Source: a bacterium UBP6_UBA1209 (GTDB taxonomy: Bacteria > UBP6 > UBA1177). From it: a DNA stretch of 48,157 bases. The stretch lies in assembly GCA_002309575.1 (NCBI GenBank), contig DBXP01000036.1, forward strand, positions 1-48,157. Direction: 5' to 3'. Of the stretch, positions 16,583-24,839 are shown piece after piece. The first letter of the stretch is position 1. Every line of letters begins with the position of its first letter. The notes below the pieces were generated by a model that ran no database searches, was not told where the DNA came from, and worked only from the letters and a program-made list of their open reading frames with translations. A program made the position numbers and the translations under genes.

Positions 16583-17365
16583 TTACAGCCCGCAGAAGTT
16601 TATGAAAATATAGGTCAGGATATAGTCGGCGACAAGTACCGTTATCGTCGACTGGACGACCGCCGCCGTCGTCCGCCGTCCCAGCCCCTTCGCTCCGCCG
16701 CTGGTCCTCAGACCGTGGTAGCAGCAGATCACCGTCACGAGGAAACCGAATACGACAGCCTTCACAAGCCCCGTCCAGATGTCGTCGGGATCGACCAGAA
16801 AGTACATCATGTGAAGGTAGGCCTCGGAATTTACCTGCATGATCTTCGTCGCGATAAAGTAGCCGCCGTAGACACCGACGACATTGGCAATCGCCGTCAG
16901 CGCCGGAAAGGTAAAAACCGAAGCGAAAAGCCTCGGCACGACAAGATAGCGGAGCGGGCTCACGGCCATCGTCTCCATCGCATCGATCTGCTCCGTCACC
17001 TTCATGCTGCCGATCTCAGCAGTCATCGAAGAACCGTTCCTGGCGACCAGAACAAACGCCGTGATAACAGGCGCAAGCTCCCGGCTCATCGCCATAGCGA
17101 CTGCGGCTCCGGCATATATCTCGGCGCGGAAAATTCGCATTATGTTGACCAGCTGCAGAGCCAGTATCATTCCTGTCGTAAAGGTCGAGATCGCGACTAT
17201 CACGATCGACTGAAGCCCGATCCTCTCCGTGTGTTCGGCGATCTGTCCGAAGCGGTACGGCGGTATCGGCATCCAGCGGAAGCACTCTCCGAGAAAAACG
17301 ATAAAATCCTTAATATTATTGAATAATTTTATCAGATACAGACCTATTTTCTCAAAGAATCCCAT
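16583..17365 (-). CDS. mlaE: Mla-type ABC transporter permease
   Basis: 260 residues with about five hydrophobic segments, the family's usual size. MlaE marks include GMILALQ, a central AMSRELAPVITAFVLVARNGSSMTAEIG segment (positions about 90-117) and the following EQIDAMETM motif. The ATG at 17365 directly follows a GTG at 17368, either of which could start; neither has a clear ribosome site. It lies about 18 bp after the sulfatase-like gene, so it belongs to that operon. Confidence 0.94.
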   Translation of the reverse strand: MGFFEKIGLYLIKLFNNIKDFIVFLGECFRWMPIPPYRFGQIAEHTERIGLQSIVIVAISTFTTGMILALQLVNIMRIFRAEIYAGAAVAMAMSRELAPVITAFVLVARNGSSMTAEIGSMKVTEQIDAMETMAVSPLRYLVVPRLFASVFTFPALTAIANVVGVYGGYFIATKIMQVNSEAYLHMMYFLVDPDDIWTGLVKAVVFGFLVTVICCYHGLRTSGGAKGLGRRTTAAVVQSTITVLVADYILTYIFINFCGL

Positions 17366-17383
17366 CACGCGACCGGAAGCACT

Positions 17384-19285
17384 TTACTTTTCTTTGAAAA
17401 CTGTGTTGAACAGATCGATAAACTCCTGCTCCTTTTCGTTTTCAGGCTTTTTTAAATTGATCGTGACCGTTTTTTCCAGATCGGTCAGGTAGATGAAGCC
17501 CTTGTCAAAGCCGATCGAACGCTTGCGGCGGTCAGGGTCGAAAAGCGACGCGCCCCACCAGCCCACAGGTCTCCGGCCGCCGACCAGGCTCAAAATCGTC
17601 GGAGCGATGTCGATCTGGCTCGCAAGTCCGCTGTAATCGGTCTCCGGAAGGGTCTGCTTCGTGATGAAAAGGAGCGGGATCTGCGCCAGGTTCTTCCTCG
17701 GATGCCCCTTGATCCTCTGCGAAACGTTGTTGAGCGGGCAGGAGTGGTCGGACGATATCACGATCAGCGTCGATTCGTCGAAAAGCCCCTCCTTATCCAG
17801 TTTTTTTATAAATTCCGAAATGTCGTAATCCATACGGTCGATGGAGTTGAGCCAGTTGTAGATTTTTTTGTCCACGCTTTTAAGGCCGTCCCGTTTCGGG
17901 TAGGTAAGCCCTTTGTACTTTATCTGGCCGTGCGGCGGATGGCTGTCTGTTCCAAGCACTGCTACAAAGAGCTTCTCACCGCTGTTTTTCTTGATATATT
18001 CAACGACTTTGTCGTAAAGCAGCCTGTCCTCGAGCCCCCAGCCGTAAATGTAGGGCCGGAGCTTTTCGTCCTCGTAAAAATCCTCTCTTCCGATGATTTC
18101 CGGGAAACCCATATTTTTGAAAATCAGGTTTTCGTTGGCGAAGTATTTCGAGGCACTGCGGATAAAAACAGGCCTGAAACCCTCTTTCTGAAGCACCTTC
18201 GGCAGAGAATTGATATGACCTGTCTGCTCCTGGATATTGAAGTTCGGGTGAGAGTTGAAGGTCACTGTCAGCCCCTGAAGCGTCGGCGCACCTACCGTAA
18301 AAAGGTTGGAAAAGGTGATGTCGAAGTACTCCTTGCTGCAGAAGATCCTGTCGGCGAACTCTGCCTTGAGCTCCCTGTTGTAGCAGGGCAGAGCGGCAAG
18401 CGAGAGAGATTCCGTAAAGACATAGATAATGCGCCTGTAGCCCTTTTCTCCTACTGCCGGCAGCTCCTTTCTGCCCACATCCAGTTTCCACTCACTGATC
18501 GTTTTTTCGTAGTCGGCAACATTTTCCGAAGTTTTGAAATCTTCAGACAACAAATTGTAATCATTTACAAATTTTTCAACTGACGGTGAAAGTTTGCTCC
18601 TGATCCTGCCGAACGAAGGAAAGATGACATCCGAAAGGAAACCTATCCACTGGTTCTGGCAGACATAAATTATCTGTGCGTTGCGGAAGCCGGTGATGAC
18701 CCTGTCGTACTTCTCGTCGTGGCTGCGCTGAAAAAGCCCCGTCGAGTTGACAAGACTCAAAACAAGGCAGATGACAAGCCAGAAGACCGTGCGCCTGAAG
18801 ATATGCTCAAGCGGGATCTTCTTTATCCCGAGATATGCGAAACGGAAGACCGCGATCAGCAGAAGGAAAATGAGGACTAATCCCCAGATCGGAAAAAAGC
18901 CGGTAATGCTGTACGGGGTTATCAGGTCGAAGTAGTGCGCCTCGATCAGCGTGTTTCCGAAGTAGTAGAGGCAGATATTGCCGATCGTGAGGCAGAAATA
19001 GAGCATCACAAAGAGCGCTGAGACCACCGGAGTCCTGAAGACAGCCTTCAGAGCAAGGACAGCAAAGATAAAAAAGGCTGCGTCAAAGAGGAGCTTTTCG
19101 CCGAACGAGAGAAAAATATGCACATCGTCAAAGAGAAACTCGTTTTTGTATGACGCGACACCGAGAAAAACTATGTTGATAACGACCGTAGCGATCAGCA
19201 AAGCGGTTATCACGGCATTCCGTTTGGGAAGCATCTCCCTGAAAAACGCAGCCGCCTTCTGCTTTTTTGAAACCCTTTCTTCCAT
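17384..19285 (-). CDS. LtaS-like membrane sulfatase/phosphoglycerol transferase
   Basis: 633 residues: about five transmembrane helices in the first 180 residues, then a large sulfatase-fold extracytoplasmic domain. Likely metal/catalytic residues are Glu292 (FTESLSL), a Thr in VGAPTLQGL (about 335), Asp447/His449 (TDSH) and Asp513/His514 (SSDHS), the arrangement of lipoteichoic-acid synthase and OpgB/MdoB-type phosphoglycerol transferases. Such enzymes move phosphoglycerol or phosphoethanolamine from phospholipid onto an acceptor; which one is not decidable. AGGAG precedes the ATG at 19285. First gene of an operon continuing into mlaEFD, which suggests a link to phospholipid handling. Confidence 0.86.
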   Translation of the reverse strand: MEERVSKKQKAAAFFREMLPKRNAVITALLIATVVINIVFLGVASYKNEFLFDDVHIFLSFGEKLLFDAAFFIFAVLALKAVFRTPVVSALFVMLYFCLTIGNICLYYFGNTLIEAHYFDLITPYSITGFFPIWGLVLIFLLLIAVFRFAYLGIKKIPLEHIFRRTVFWLVICLVLSLVNSTGLFQRSHDEKYDRVITGFRNAQIIYVCQNQWIGFLSDVIFPSFGRIRSKLSPSVEKFVNDYNLLSEDFKTSENVADYEKTISEWKLDVGRKELPAVGEKGYRRIIYVFTESLSLAALPCYNRELKAEFADRIFCSKEYFDITFSNLFTVGAPTLQGLTVTFNSHPNFNIQEQTGHINSLPKVLQKEGFRPVFIRSASKYFANENLIFKNMGFPEIIGREDFYEDEKLRPYIYGWGLEDRLLYDKVVEYIKKNSGEKLFVAVLGTDSHPPHGQIKYKGLTYPKRDGLKSVDKKIYNWLNSIDRMDYDISEFIKKLDKEGLFDESTLIVISSDHSCPLNNVSQRIKGHPRKNLAQIPLLFITKQTLPETDYSGLASQIDIAPTILSLVGGRRPVGWWGASLFDPDRRKRSIGFDKGFIYLTDLEKTVTINLKKPENEKEQEFIDLFNTVFKEK

Positions 19286-19315
19286 AAAAATCTCCTAAAA
19301 ACCAAAAAACGCACG

Positions 19316-19343
19316 CTTATACCACAATAAACTTTTGACTCAA
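19316..19343 (-). promoter_or_regulatory. Promoter for sulfatase-mlaEFD operon
   Basis: Minus strand TTGAGT (19343-19338), 16-bp spacer, TATAAG (19321-19316). Its -35 box overlaps that of the divergent punA promoter. Confidence 0.55.
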
Positions 19344-19362
19344 AATCTATGTGAAATAAAAT
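19335..19362 (+). promoter_or_regulatory. Promoter for punA-cdd-tolC-like operon
   Basis: TTGACT (19335-19340), 16-bp spacer, TAAAAT (19357-19362). A perfect AGGAGG at 19379-19384 precedes the ATG at 19390. The -35 shares bases with the minus-strand promoter in the near-palindrome TTGACTCAA. Confidence 0.55.
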
Positions 19363-19389
19363 TTCGGACACAAATTTTAGGAGGTACTC

Positions 19390-20247
19390 ATGGACGAAAG
19401 AATGGAAAAATTGAAAGCTGCGTCAGGTTATATTTCAGGCCTTGTTGCAGAAAAGAGTCTCAAGCTCCCGCAGCTTCTGGTAACGCTCGGCAGCGGACTC
19501 GGCACATTCGCGCAGGGAGTCGAAAAACTTCTCGCCATCCCCTACAGAGAGATCCCGCACAGCCCGCAGTCGACTGTCGACGGGCACGCGGGCCAGCTGG
19601 TCCTGGCAAGAGAGCCGAAAAGCGGCGAAAACTTCTGGATCATGCAGGGAAGAGTCCACTTTTACGAGGGCTATTCGATGTTTGAGGTCGTCTTCATTCT
19701 GAGGACCCTGATCCTGCTCGGGATCAAAAAATTCATCGTCACGAACGCGGCAGGCGGTATAAACCGTTACTTCAACGCAGGTGATTTCATGATCATCCGC
19801 GACCATATCAACTTCATGGGAACGAACCCGCTGATCGGCAAAAATCTTGACGAATTCGGCACAAGATTCCCAGACATGACAAACGTCTACAGCCGCAAGA
19901 TGTCGATTTTGCTGCAAAAAGTCGGCAACGAGCTCGATATTCCGCTTAAAGAGGGCGTATACATCGCGGATTCAGGCCCCTCCTTTGAAACACCATCCGA
20001 GATAAGGATGATGGAGCGCTGGGGAGCGGACGCAGTCGGAATGTCGACCGTTCCCGAGGTCATCGTCGCAAAACACGCAGGTCTTGAAGTTGCAGGAATA
20101 AGCTTCATTTCGAACAAGGCTGCCGGGATCTCGCCTACTCCGATTTCGCATATCGAGGTTTCCGAGAACGCCGCGAAGGCCGAAAAGCAGTTCTCGGCAC
20201 TGATGGCACGCTTCATCGAGCTTGTCCTGGAGGGAAAGGATGAATAG
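19390..20247 (+). CDS. punA: Purine nucleoside phosphorylase, trimeric class
   Basis: Cleaves purine (deoxy)ribonucleosides with phosphate to base plus (deoxy)ribose-1-phosphate. 285 residues, normal for the trimeric class. Marks in order: LGSGLG, PQSTVDGHAG, QGRVHFYEGYS, VTNAAGGIN, GPSFETPSEIRM, DAVGMSTVPE, and a late SNKAAGI. The last corresponds to the Asn-containing motif of guanosine/inosine-specific enzymes. The ATG follows AGGAGG. Its 3' end overlaps cdd by eight bases, giving a nucleoside-salvage pair. Confidence 0.95.
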   Translation: MDERMEKLKAASGYISGLVAEKSLKLPQLLVTLGSGLGTFAQGVEKLLAIPYREIPHSPQSTVDGHAGQLVLAREPKSGENFWIMQGRVHFYEGYSMFEVVFILRTLILLGIKKFIVTNAAGGINRYFNAGDFMIIRDHINFMGTNPLIGKNLDEFGTRFPDMTNVYSRKMSILLQKVGNELDIPLKEGVYIADSGPSFETPSEIRMMERWGADAVGMSTVPEVIVAKHAGLEVAGISFISNKAAGISPTPISHIEVSENAAKAEKQFSALMARFIELVLEGKDE

Positions 20248-20653
20248 CGGGCTCCTTGAAAAGGCAGTCGCTTCCGCGCTAAAAATCAGGGAAAACGCAT
20301 ACGCACCCTTCTCCGGCTTCAAAGTCGGAGCCGCGCTGATAACTGACGACGGCGAGATCTACAACGGCGTGAACGTCGAAAACTCATCTTTCGGAGCGAC
20401 GGTCTGCGCTGAGAGGAATGCCATCTTTTCAGCCGTTACTGCAGGCAGAAGGAGGTTCAGCACTATCGTCATCGCCTCGGATCTTGACGGAAAGGCCGTC
20501 TATCCGTGCGGGATCTGCTGCCAGGTCATGGCGGATTTCAATCCGGATATGCGGATCGTGCTCGTGAACAGCGGGACCGGTGCCGTCGAGCAGGACTGCA
20601 CTTTGAAGGATATATTCCCGCAGAATTTTGAGTTCAAGGGCGACAAAGAATGA
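20240..20653 (+). CDS. cdd: Cytidine deaminase
   Basis: Deaminates cytidine and deoxycytidine to uridine and deoxyuridine. 137 residues from the ATG at 20240, which has GGAGGG about six bases upstream; an in-frame start at 20222 is poorer. The tetrameric, three-cysteine type is indicated by CAE (Cys56, catalytic Glu58) and PCGIC (Cys90, Cys93). The substrate-binding NVENSSFG motif is present. It overlaps punA upstream and the TolC-like gene downstream (ATGA). Confidence 0.95.
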   Translation: MNSGLLEKAVASALKIRENAYAPFSGFKVGAALITDDGEIYNGVNVENSSFGATVCAERNAIFSAVTAGRRRFSTIVIASDLDGKAVYPCGICCQVMADFNPDMRIVLVNSGTGAVEQDCTLKDIFPQNFEFKGDKE

Positions 20654-22029
20654 GATCCACCGCTTTTTTTGTCACTTTTTTCCTGCTTTTTCTCATCGGA
20701 TGCGCCTCCTCGACAAAGGTCGAACCGCAGTTCGAAATGCCGGAGACCCTCGGAGAGGGCGGATCAGAAGGAGCCGAACTCCCCGAAAAATGGTGGGAGG
20801 TCTTCGGGGATACTGAGCTTGACAGGATCATGGAACAGGCGATCGGAGAGAACTTTTCGCTCAAGGCCTATGCGGAGCGTTTCGAGCAGGCAAAGGCCGT
20901 CGCAAAGCTCAACGGAGCCGACATCTACCCGACGATCTCAGCCGGGATCGGCTTTGACGAAAATCTGACCAACGCAAACGGAAGGCCGGCGAACTACAAC
21001 TCGGAGAAGTATTCGGTTTCGCTCTCGATCAGCTATGAGATCGACCTCTGGGGAAGGATCCGCGCACTCCGCGATTCAGCCAACTACTCGCTTCAGGCAT
21101 CAGCAGAAGACTTCGAGGCGGCTGCAGTCTCGCTCTCTGCGACCGTTGCCGAAACATGGTTCCAGCTCACTGCAAAACGTGCGACCCTGAAAATCCTGGA
21201 AGATCAGCACGCCGTGAATGAAAAATATGCCGAGCTTACCCGCCTCTCCTACAGCGGAGGCGCCGCAGACGCCGGTGATATCCTTCAGCAAAAGCAGCAG
21301 CTCCTTTCGATCGAAAGCGAAATTTCAGCGGCAAAGACCGAGATCACAGTTCTTGAAAACCTGCTCTCCGTCCTGGTCGGGAAGCCGCCCAGATCGGAAC
21401 AGTTTCCGGAGTCAGCCGACCTTCCGGAGATGCCGGAATTCCCGAAAACAGGGCTTCCGAGCGAGCTTATAGAGCGCCGTCCGGATGTCCGATCAGCCTA
21501 CTTTGCAGTCAAAAAGGCCGACAGTTCCCTTGCTGCCGCAATGGCCGACAGATATCCTAAACTCTCGCTGAGCGCAAGCGGCGGACTCGGTTCTCAGGAT
21601 ATCACCACGCTTTTCAAAACCTGGTTCGTCAACCTTGCCGCCAACCTTACCGCTCCCATTTTCAACGGCGGGAGGAATCAGGCAACGGTCGAAAAAAACG
21701 AGGCAGAGGTCCGCGAGGCGCTGAACAGCTACAGCCAGAAGGTCCTCACCGCGCTTCAGGAGACCGAGGATGCGATCGCAAAAGAGAGAGGCGAACGCGA
21801 AAAACTCGAAAACCTGCAGAGCCAGTACGAGATCGCAAAAAATCTGACAGAACTCCGCAACTCCGAGTTCACAGCAGGCAAGACGACATACTTTTTTGTT
21901 CTGGAGGCATTGAAAAACGAACAATCCGTTGAAAAGGCTCTCCTCTCCGCCAGATGCTCGCTTCTTCTAAACAGGATCTCCCTTTACAAGGCGATCGCCG
22001 GAGGCTTCAAAAAGGCATCTGAAGATTAA
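20650..22029 (+). CDS. TolC/NodT-type outer-membrane factor lipoprotein
   Basis: 459 residues. Lipobox LIGC (Cys18). Family marks: a WW..F.D..L motif near the start, SISYEIDLWGRIR (a classic OprM/NodT signature), two repeats of long helices, ERRPDVR, and APIFNGGR. Such proteins are the outer-membrane channel of RND or ABC efflux/secretion pumps. Neither the pump nor the adaptor is here: the gene overlaps the cdd stop by four bases and follows punA-cdd. That is an odd setting and may mean the channel serves pumps encoded elsewhere, or nucleoside-type substrates. Confidence 0.9.
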   Translation: MRSTAFFVTFFLLFLIGCASSTKVEPQFEMPETLGEGGSEGAELPEKWWEVFGDTELDRIMEQAIGENFSLKAYAERFEQAKAVAKLNGADIYPTISAGIGFDENLTNANGRPANYNSEKYSVSLSISYEIDLWGRIRALRDSANYSLQASAEDFEAAAVSLSATVAETWFQLTAKRATLKILEDQHAVNEKYAELTRLSYSGGAADAGDILQQKQQLLSIESEISAAKTEITVLENLLSVLVGKPPRSEQFPESADLPEMPEFPKTGLPSELIERRPDVRSAYFAVKKADSSLAAAMADRYPKLSLSASGGLGSQDITTLFKTWFVNLAANLTAPIFNGGRNQATVEKNEAEVREALNSYSQKVLTALQETEDAIAKERGEREKLENLQSQYEIAKNLTELRNSEFTAGKTTYFFVLEALKNEQSVEKALLSARCSLLLNRISLYKAIAGGFKKASED

Positions 22030-22046
22030 AGGGAAATGTCGAAACA

Positions 22047-23849
22047 CTACCTCACGCAACGGACACTGCTACTGCTAGTCTTATTGTTGTAGCTCACGTG
22101 ACCATAGATAAAATTCACTCCCCATGCGTAGTCTGCATAGCTGATGTAGGTAGAGGAAGACCAGAACCAACCAGTTTCTCCAAATTTGCTGTGAGCACCA
22201 CTGAAATCTTCTGAACAAAGTCCACAAGGATCATCCGTCCAACAACTACTTGACAGACAGATAACGCTGTCGTCATCTCTGACACCACAGGTTTCAACTC
22301 CTTCCACCGGCGGCATCTGCGTATCTGGACAATTTTGGATAAGAGTCCTGAGTTCGCTGATCGTCGGTAGATGCCAGCCGTAACTGTAACCGCCGTAATT
22401 CGATGAATTCAAGCCGGTACAGTGATCGACTGCTTCCTGCCATTGCATTGAGTCTGGCGCTTTTTCCGACCAGATATAGCCTGTGTCAAAATCATAGCAC
22501 GGGAACGAAGTCGTATCTTGGCTGCACTCAGGAAGCGTTGTCGAGCTAGTCGTGCAACTTGTGCCGTTCCAATCAAAGCCTTCCGTACAGATAAACTGGC
22601 AGGTTTGTGCCTCGCCGTTGTAGTCATATTCGGTGCTGTGGCTCACCTCGTAATCGGTCCATGTGTCGGAATCATAATCATAATATTCGAAATAGTTGTA
22701 TGCTCCGCTCCATTCGGTGTTTGCAGGTTTCGGAGCGCAGTCAACGATTCTGTAGCATGTCAGCTCGCCTTCCCAATAGTCATAATAAGCTCCGCCGGCT
22801 TCGTAACATTTTTCTTCATCTGTAACAACAGGTTCTTCTACGTCGCCCCAGTCGATCGTTGCGCAGTCGACTTCATTATCTTCGGTAGCATTCATATCAA
22901 AGCATGTGCAAAGATCTGACATCGTGTCAGCGTCAGGGTTGAGGCCTAAAAGCTCTTCACCGACTGCAAGTTCGGCTGCCATTGAAAGTTTGAAGGTCTC
23001 GCCGACTGAAAAATCTATATTCTTGTCGTGGCAGACCTGCATCTTTCCAAGTTCGATCTGACTGGACTCGTCGACCTTGTTTGCTGCAATGACACACTGT
23101 CTGTAGTAAGCTTCATCATTTGAGACTGCGATGTCATACACCTGAACGACCGGAGCCTGGTCGAGGTGATCGATGTCATTTTCCTGCATGTAGTCAAGGT
23201 AGTATTTCGGAACAGTTGCCAGAGCAATAGTTGTGACTCGGCCGGTGCTTGTCTCAAAATCGCCCAAGGCCTCAAGCATGACCCCGGGCTGATCCTGATC
23301 AGTTGACTCCATGAAGAAGGAATAACTGTCAGCATAGTCAAGGGCTTTGCCCTCAACACCAACGAGTGTTGCGGTTACCATGTTTGCCCATGAGGGTGAC
23401 GAAGTTGATTTGCTGTTGATTTCACCCATACCTTTGAATGTAAAATACCTCTCGGCATCGATTGCAGCATAGGCTGCATCAAGTTTGCAAGCCGGTCTTC
23501 CCGAGTCACCGGAATCACCTGAATCACCCGAGTCACCGGAATCACCTGAATCACCCGAGTCACCAGAATCACCGGAATTACCGGAATCGCCCGAATCATT
23601 TTTGATGCAGATATTGTTCAGATCGTCGCATTCAAGCCCTTCGTTGCATGTTTTGTTCGGGTAACACTCGCCGTAAAGCTCCCCCCGATTCCGCCCTGAC
23701 GGTATTTCTGCGTCATCGTCCGGTCTCCCGGCATCGCCGCCCTGGTAAGCATCCGAATTTTTGTCATTCGGATTGTTGAAATTTATCTCGCCGCACGAAA
23801 CAGCGAAAAACATCGTGATAAGCAGGAAAATCAAATATGATCTCTTCAT
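22047..23849 (-). CDS. Lipoprotein with SGD repeat and C-terminal DUF1566-like domain
   Basis: 600 residues from the ATG at 23849 (frame open further upstream, but GAGAGG and the signal start here). Lipobox AVSC (Cys19), then the motif E-I-x-F-x-N-P-x-D-K-N-S-x-A-Y shared with the lipoprotein at 38815-40491. Next come a short Cys-containing segment (ECYPNKTCNEGLEC), about eleven S-G-D/N units, a central beta-rich region with several cysteines, and a C-terminal domain (about 460-600) with WQEAVDHC, GWHLPTISELR, WFWSSST and a terminal SVRCVR, as in DUF1566/Lcl domains. Probably surface displayed; ligand unknown. Convergent with the TolC-like gene, 17 bp apart. Confidence 0.85.
   Translation of the reverse strand: MKRSYLIFLLITMFFAVSCGEINFNNPNDKNSDAYQGGDAGRPDDDAEIPSGRNRGELYGECYPNKTCNEGLECDDLNNICIKNDSGDSGNSGDSGDSGDSGDSGDSGDSGDSGDSGRPACKLDAAYAAIDAERYFTFKGMGEINSKSTSSPSWANMVTATLVGVEGKALDYADSYSFFMESTDQDQPGVMLEALGDFETSTGRVTTIALATVPKYYLDYMQENDIDHLDQAPVVQVYDIAVSNDEAYYRQCVIAANKVDESSQIELGKMQVCHDKNIDFSVGETFKLSMAAELAVGEELLGLNPDADTMSDLCTCFDMNATEDNEVDCATIDWGDVEEPVVTDEEKCYEAGGAYYDYWEGELTCYRIVDCAPKPANTEWSGAYNYFEYYDYDSDTWTDYEVSHSTEYDYNGEAQTCQFICTEGFDWNGTSCTTSSTTLPECSQDTTSFPCYDFDTGYIWSEKAPDSMQWQEAVDHCTGLNSSNYGGYSYGWHLPTISELRTLIQNCPDTQMPPVEGVETCGVRDDDSVICLSSSCWTDDPCGLCSEDFSGAHSKFGETGWFWSSSTYISYADYAWGVNFIYGHVSYNNKTSSSSVRCVR
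23501..23599 (-). repeat. Eleven 9-bp units coding SGD, with 27-bp higher-order period
   Basis: Eleven consecutive 9-bp units encode Ser-Gly-Asp (one Asn variant). The first six fall into two identical 27-bp blocks (23501-23527 and 23528-23554), and a third block begins the same way and then diverges. The unit is a multiple of three, so copy-number change would lengthen or shorten the linker without breaking the frame. Confidence 0.85.
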
Positions 23850-23881
23850 TTCAAACCTCTCTGTCACTAAAAAACCGCAAT

Positions 23882-23909
23882 ATATTAAGTGCTTCTGATG
23901 TGACGGCAA
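23882..23909 (-). promoter_or_regulatory. Promoter for the SGD-repeat lipoprotein
   Basis: Minus strand TTGCCG (23909-23904), 16-bp spacer, TAATAT (23887-23882), about 33 bp upstream of the ATG at 23849. Confidence 0.45.
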
Positions 23910-23939
23910 ATTTTCCGGGAATCAGCCGGCAGCGGCGCC

Positions 23940-24839
23940 TTAATGCGGCGGCGGAAAAAAAAGAATAGTCAGCGAGCCGAGGACTCCCCAGCCAAAAAGG
24001 AACGCCAGTTTATAACTTTTTGATTTTATTAAAGGAATCATCGAAACAAGCGCTAAGGCCGGAAGAAAGTTCACGACCAGATCGTAGGCTGTGAAGTCTA
24101 TCCCGAAGCACAAAAATGCCGCAAAATCGACCAGAACGCCAAGCAAAAACAAAACCGCAAAGAGCTGTTTGCGCTTAAAGCATTTAATAAAATCAAAGAG
24201 TTGATCTTTAAAGGCGATGCAGGAGAAAATTATGAATACGGATACGTAGTAGAGCGTATAATTCTGATGGTTTTTAAGCCCGGAGCGGAGAAGTAAAAGC
24301 GAGGGGTGCTCCGGATCGACCGTGATCCAGGAAAAACCAAGCAGCAAAAAGGAGCTCGCCGTCGCCAGAAAGGCAGCAAGAGCCGATTTTAAAGGTTTTT
24401 CGGAAATCAGCCATCCGGCTTCAAAAGAGAGCAGAAGCAGAGCCAGAAGCTCGGGAAAAAGCGCCCAGTTGTAGGAGTGGGCCGCCTCAAGGGTAAAAAT
24501 GTTCTTCAATACCGCCAGAAACGAGGTCGGTTCGACAAAATTCAGCGTCAGCTCCCGGTCGACAACAAACGCAAAGAGCACCGGGATCATCGGCAGAAAA
24601 CCGCCGAGAGCGAAGAAGGTCAGATCCTCGTCCTTGAGCTTCAGCATCCATTTAAAGAATGCAAAAAAATAGATCAAAACCGATGTAAACCAGAAGAGCT
24701 GAAAAACCGCGATCGTCAGCGGATTCTCCCTGCCGAACTCGGCATAGACCCGCACAGCTATCAGGATCTCAAAGAAAAGAAAGGCGTAGATCTGCGGGAT
24801 CGCATTGATTTTATCTATAGCTCTGCGAATGTGGTTCAT
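23940..24839 (-). CDS. Polytopic membrane protein of unknown function
   Basis: 299 residues with about eight or nine hydrophobic segments and short loops. I do not recognise the family. The N-terminus (MNHIRRAIDKINAIPQ) is positively charged before the first helix. Its ATG overlaps the fmt stop (ATGA), so it is translated with fmt. Genes tied to fmt are usually housekeeping, but nothing in the sequence links this protein to translation. It could be a lineage-specific inner-membrane protein riding the operon. Confidence 0.75.
   Translation of the reverse strand: MNHIRRAIDKINAIPQIYAFLFFEILIAVRVYAEFGRENPLTIAVFQLFWFTSVLIYFFAFFKWMLKLKDEDLTFFALGGFLPMIPVLFAFVVDRELTLNFVEPTSFLAVLKNIFTLEAAHSYNWALFPELLALLLLSFEAGWLISEKPLKSALAAFLATASSFLLLGFSWITVDPEHPSLLLLRSGLKNHQNYTLYYVSVFIIFSCIAFKDQLFDFIKCFKRKQLFAVLFLLGVLVDFAAFLCFGIDFTAYDLVVNFLPALALVSMIPLIKSKSYKLAFLFGWGVLGSLTILFFPPPH

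Noticed and set aside
15814..16605. Plus-strand open frame of 263 codons opposite mlaF
   Set aside because: It spans the MlaF ATPase exactly; the ATPase motifs on the minus strand are decisive.
23501..23599. Possible CRISPR array
   Set aside because: Units are 9 bp, contiguous, without unique spacers, and lie in frame within a coding region.
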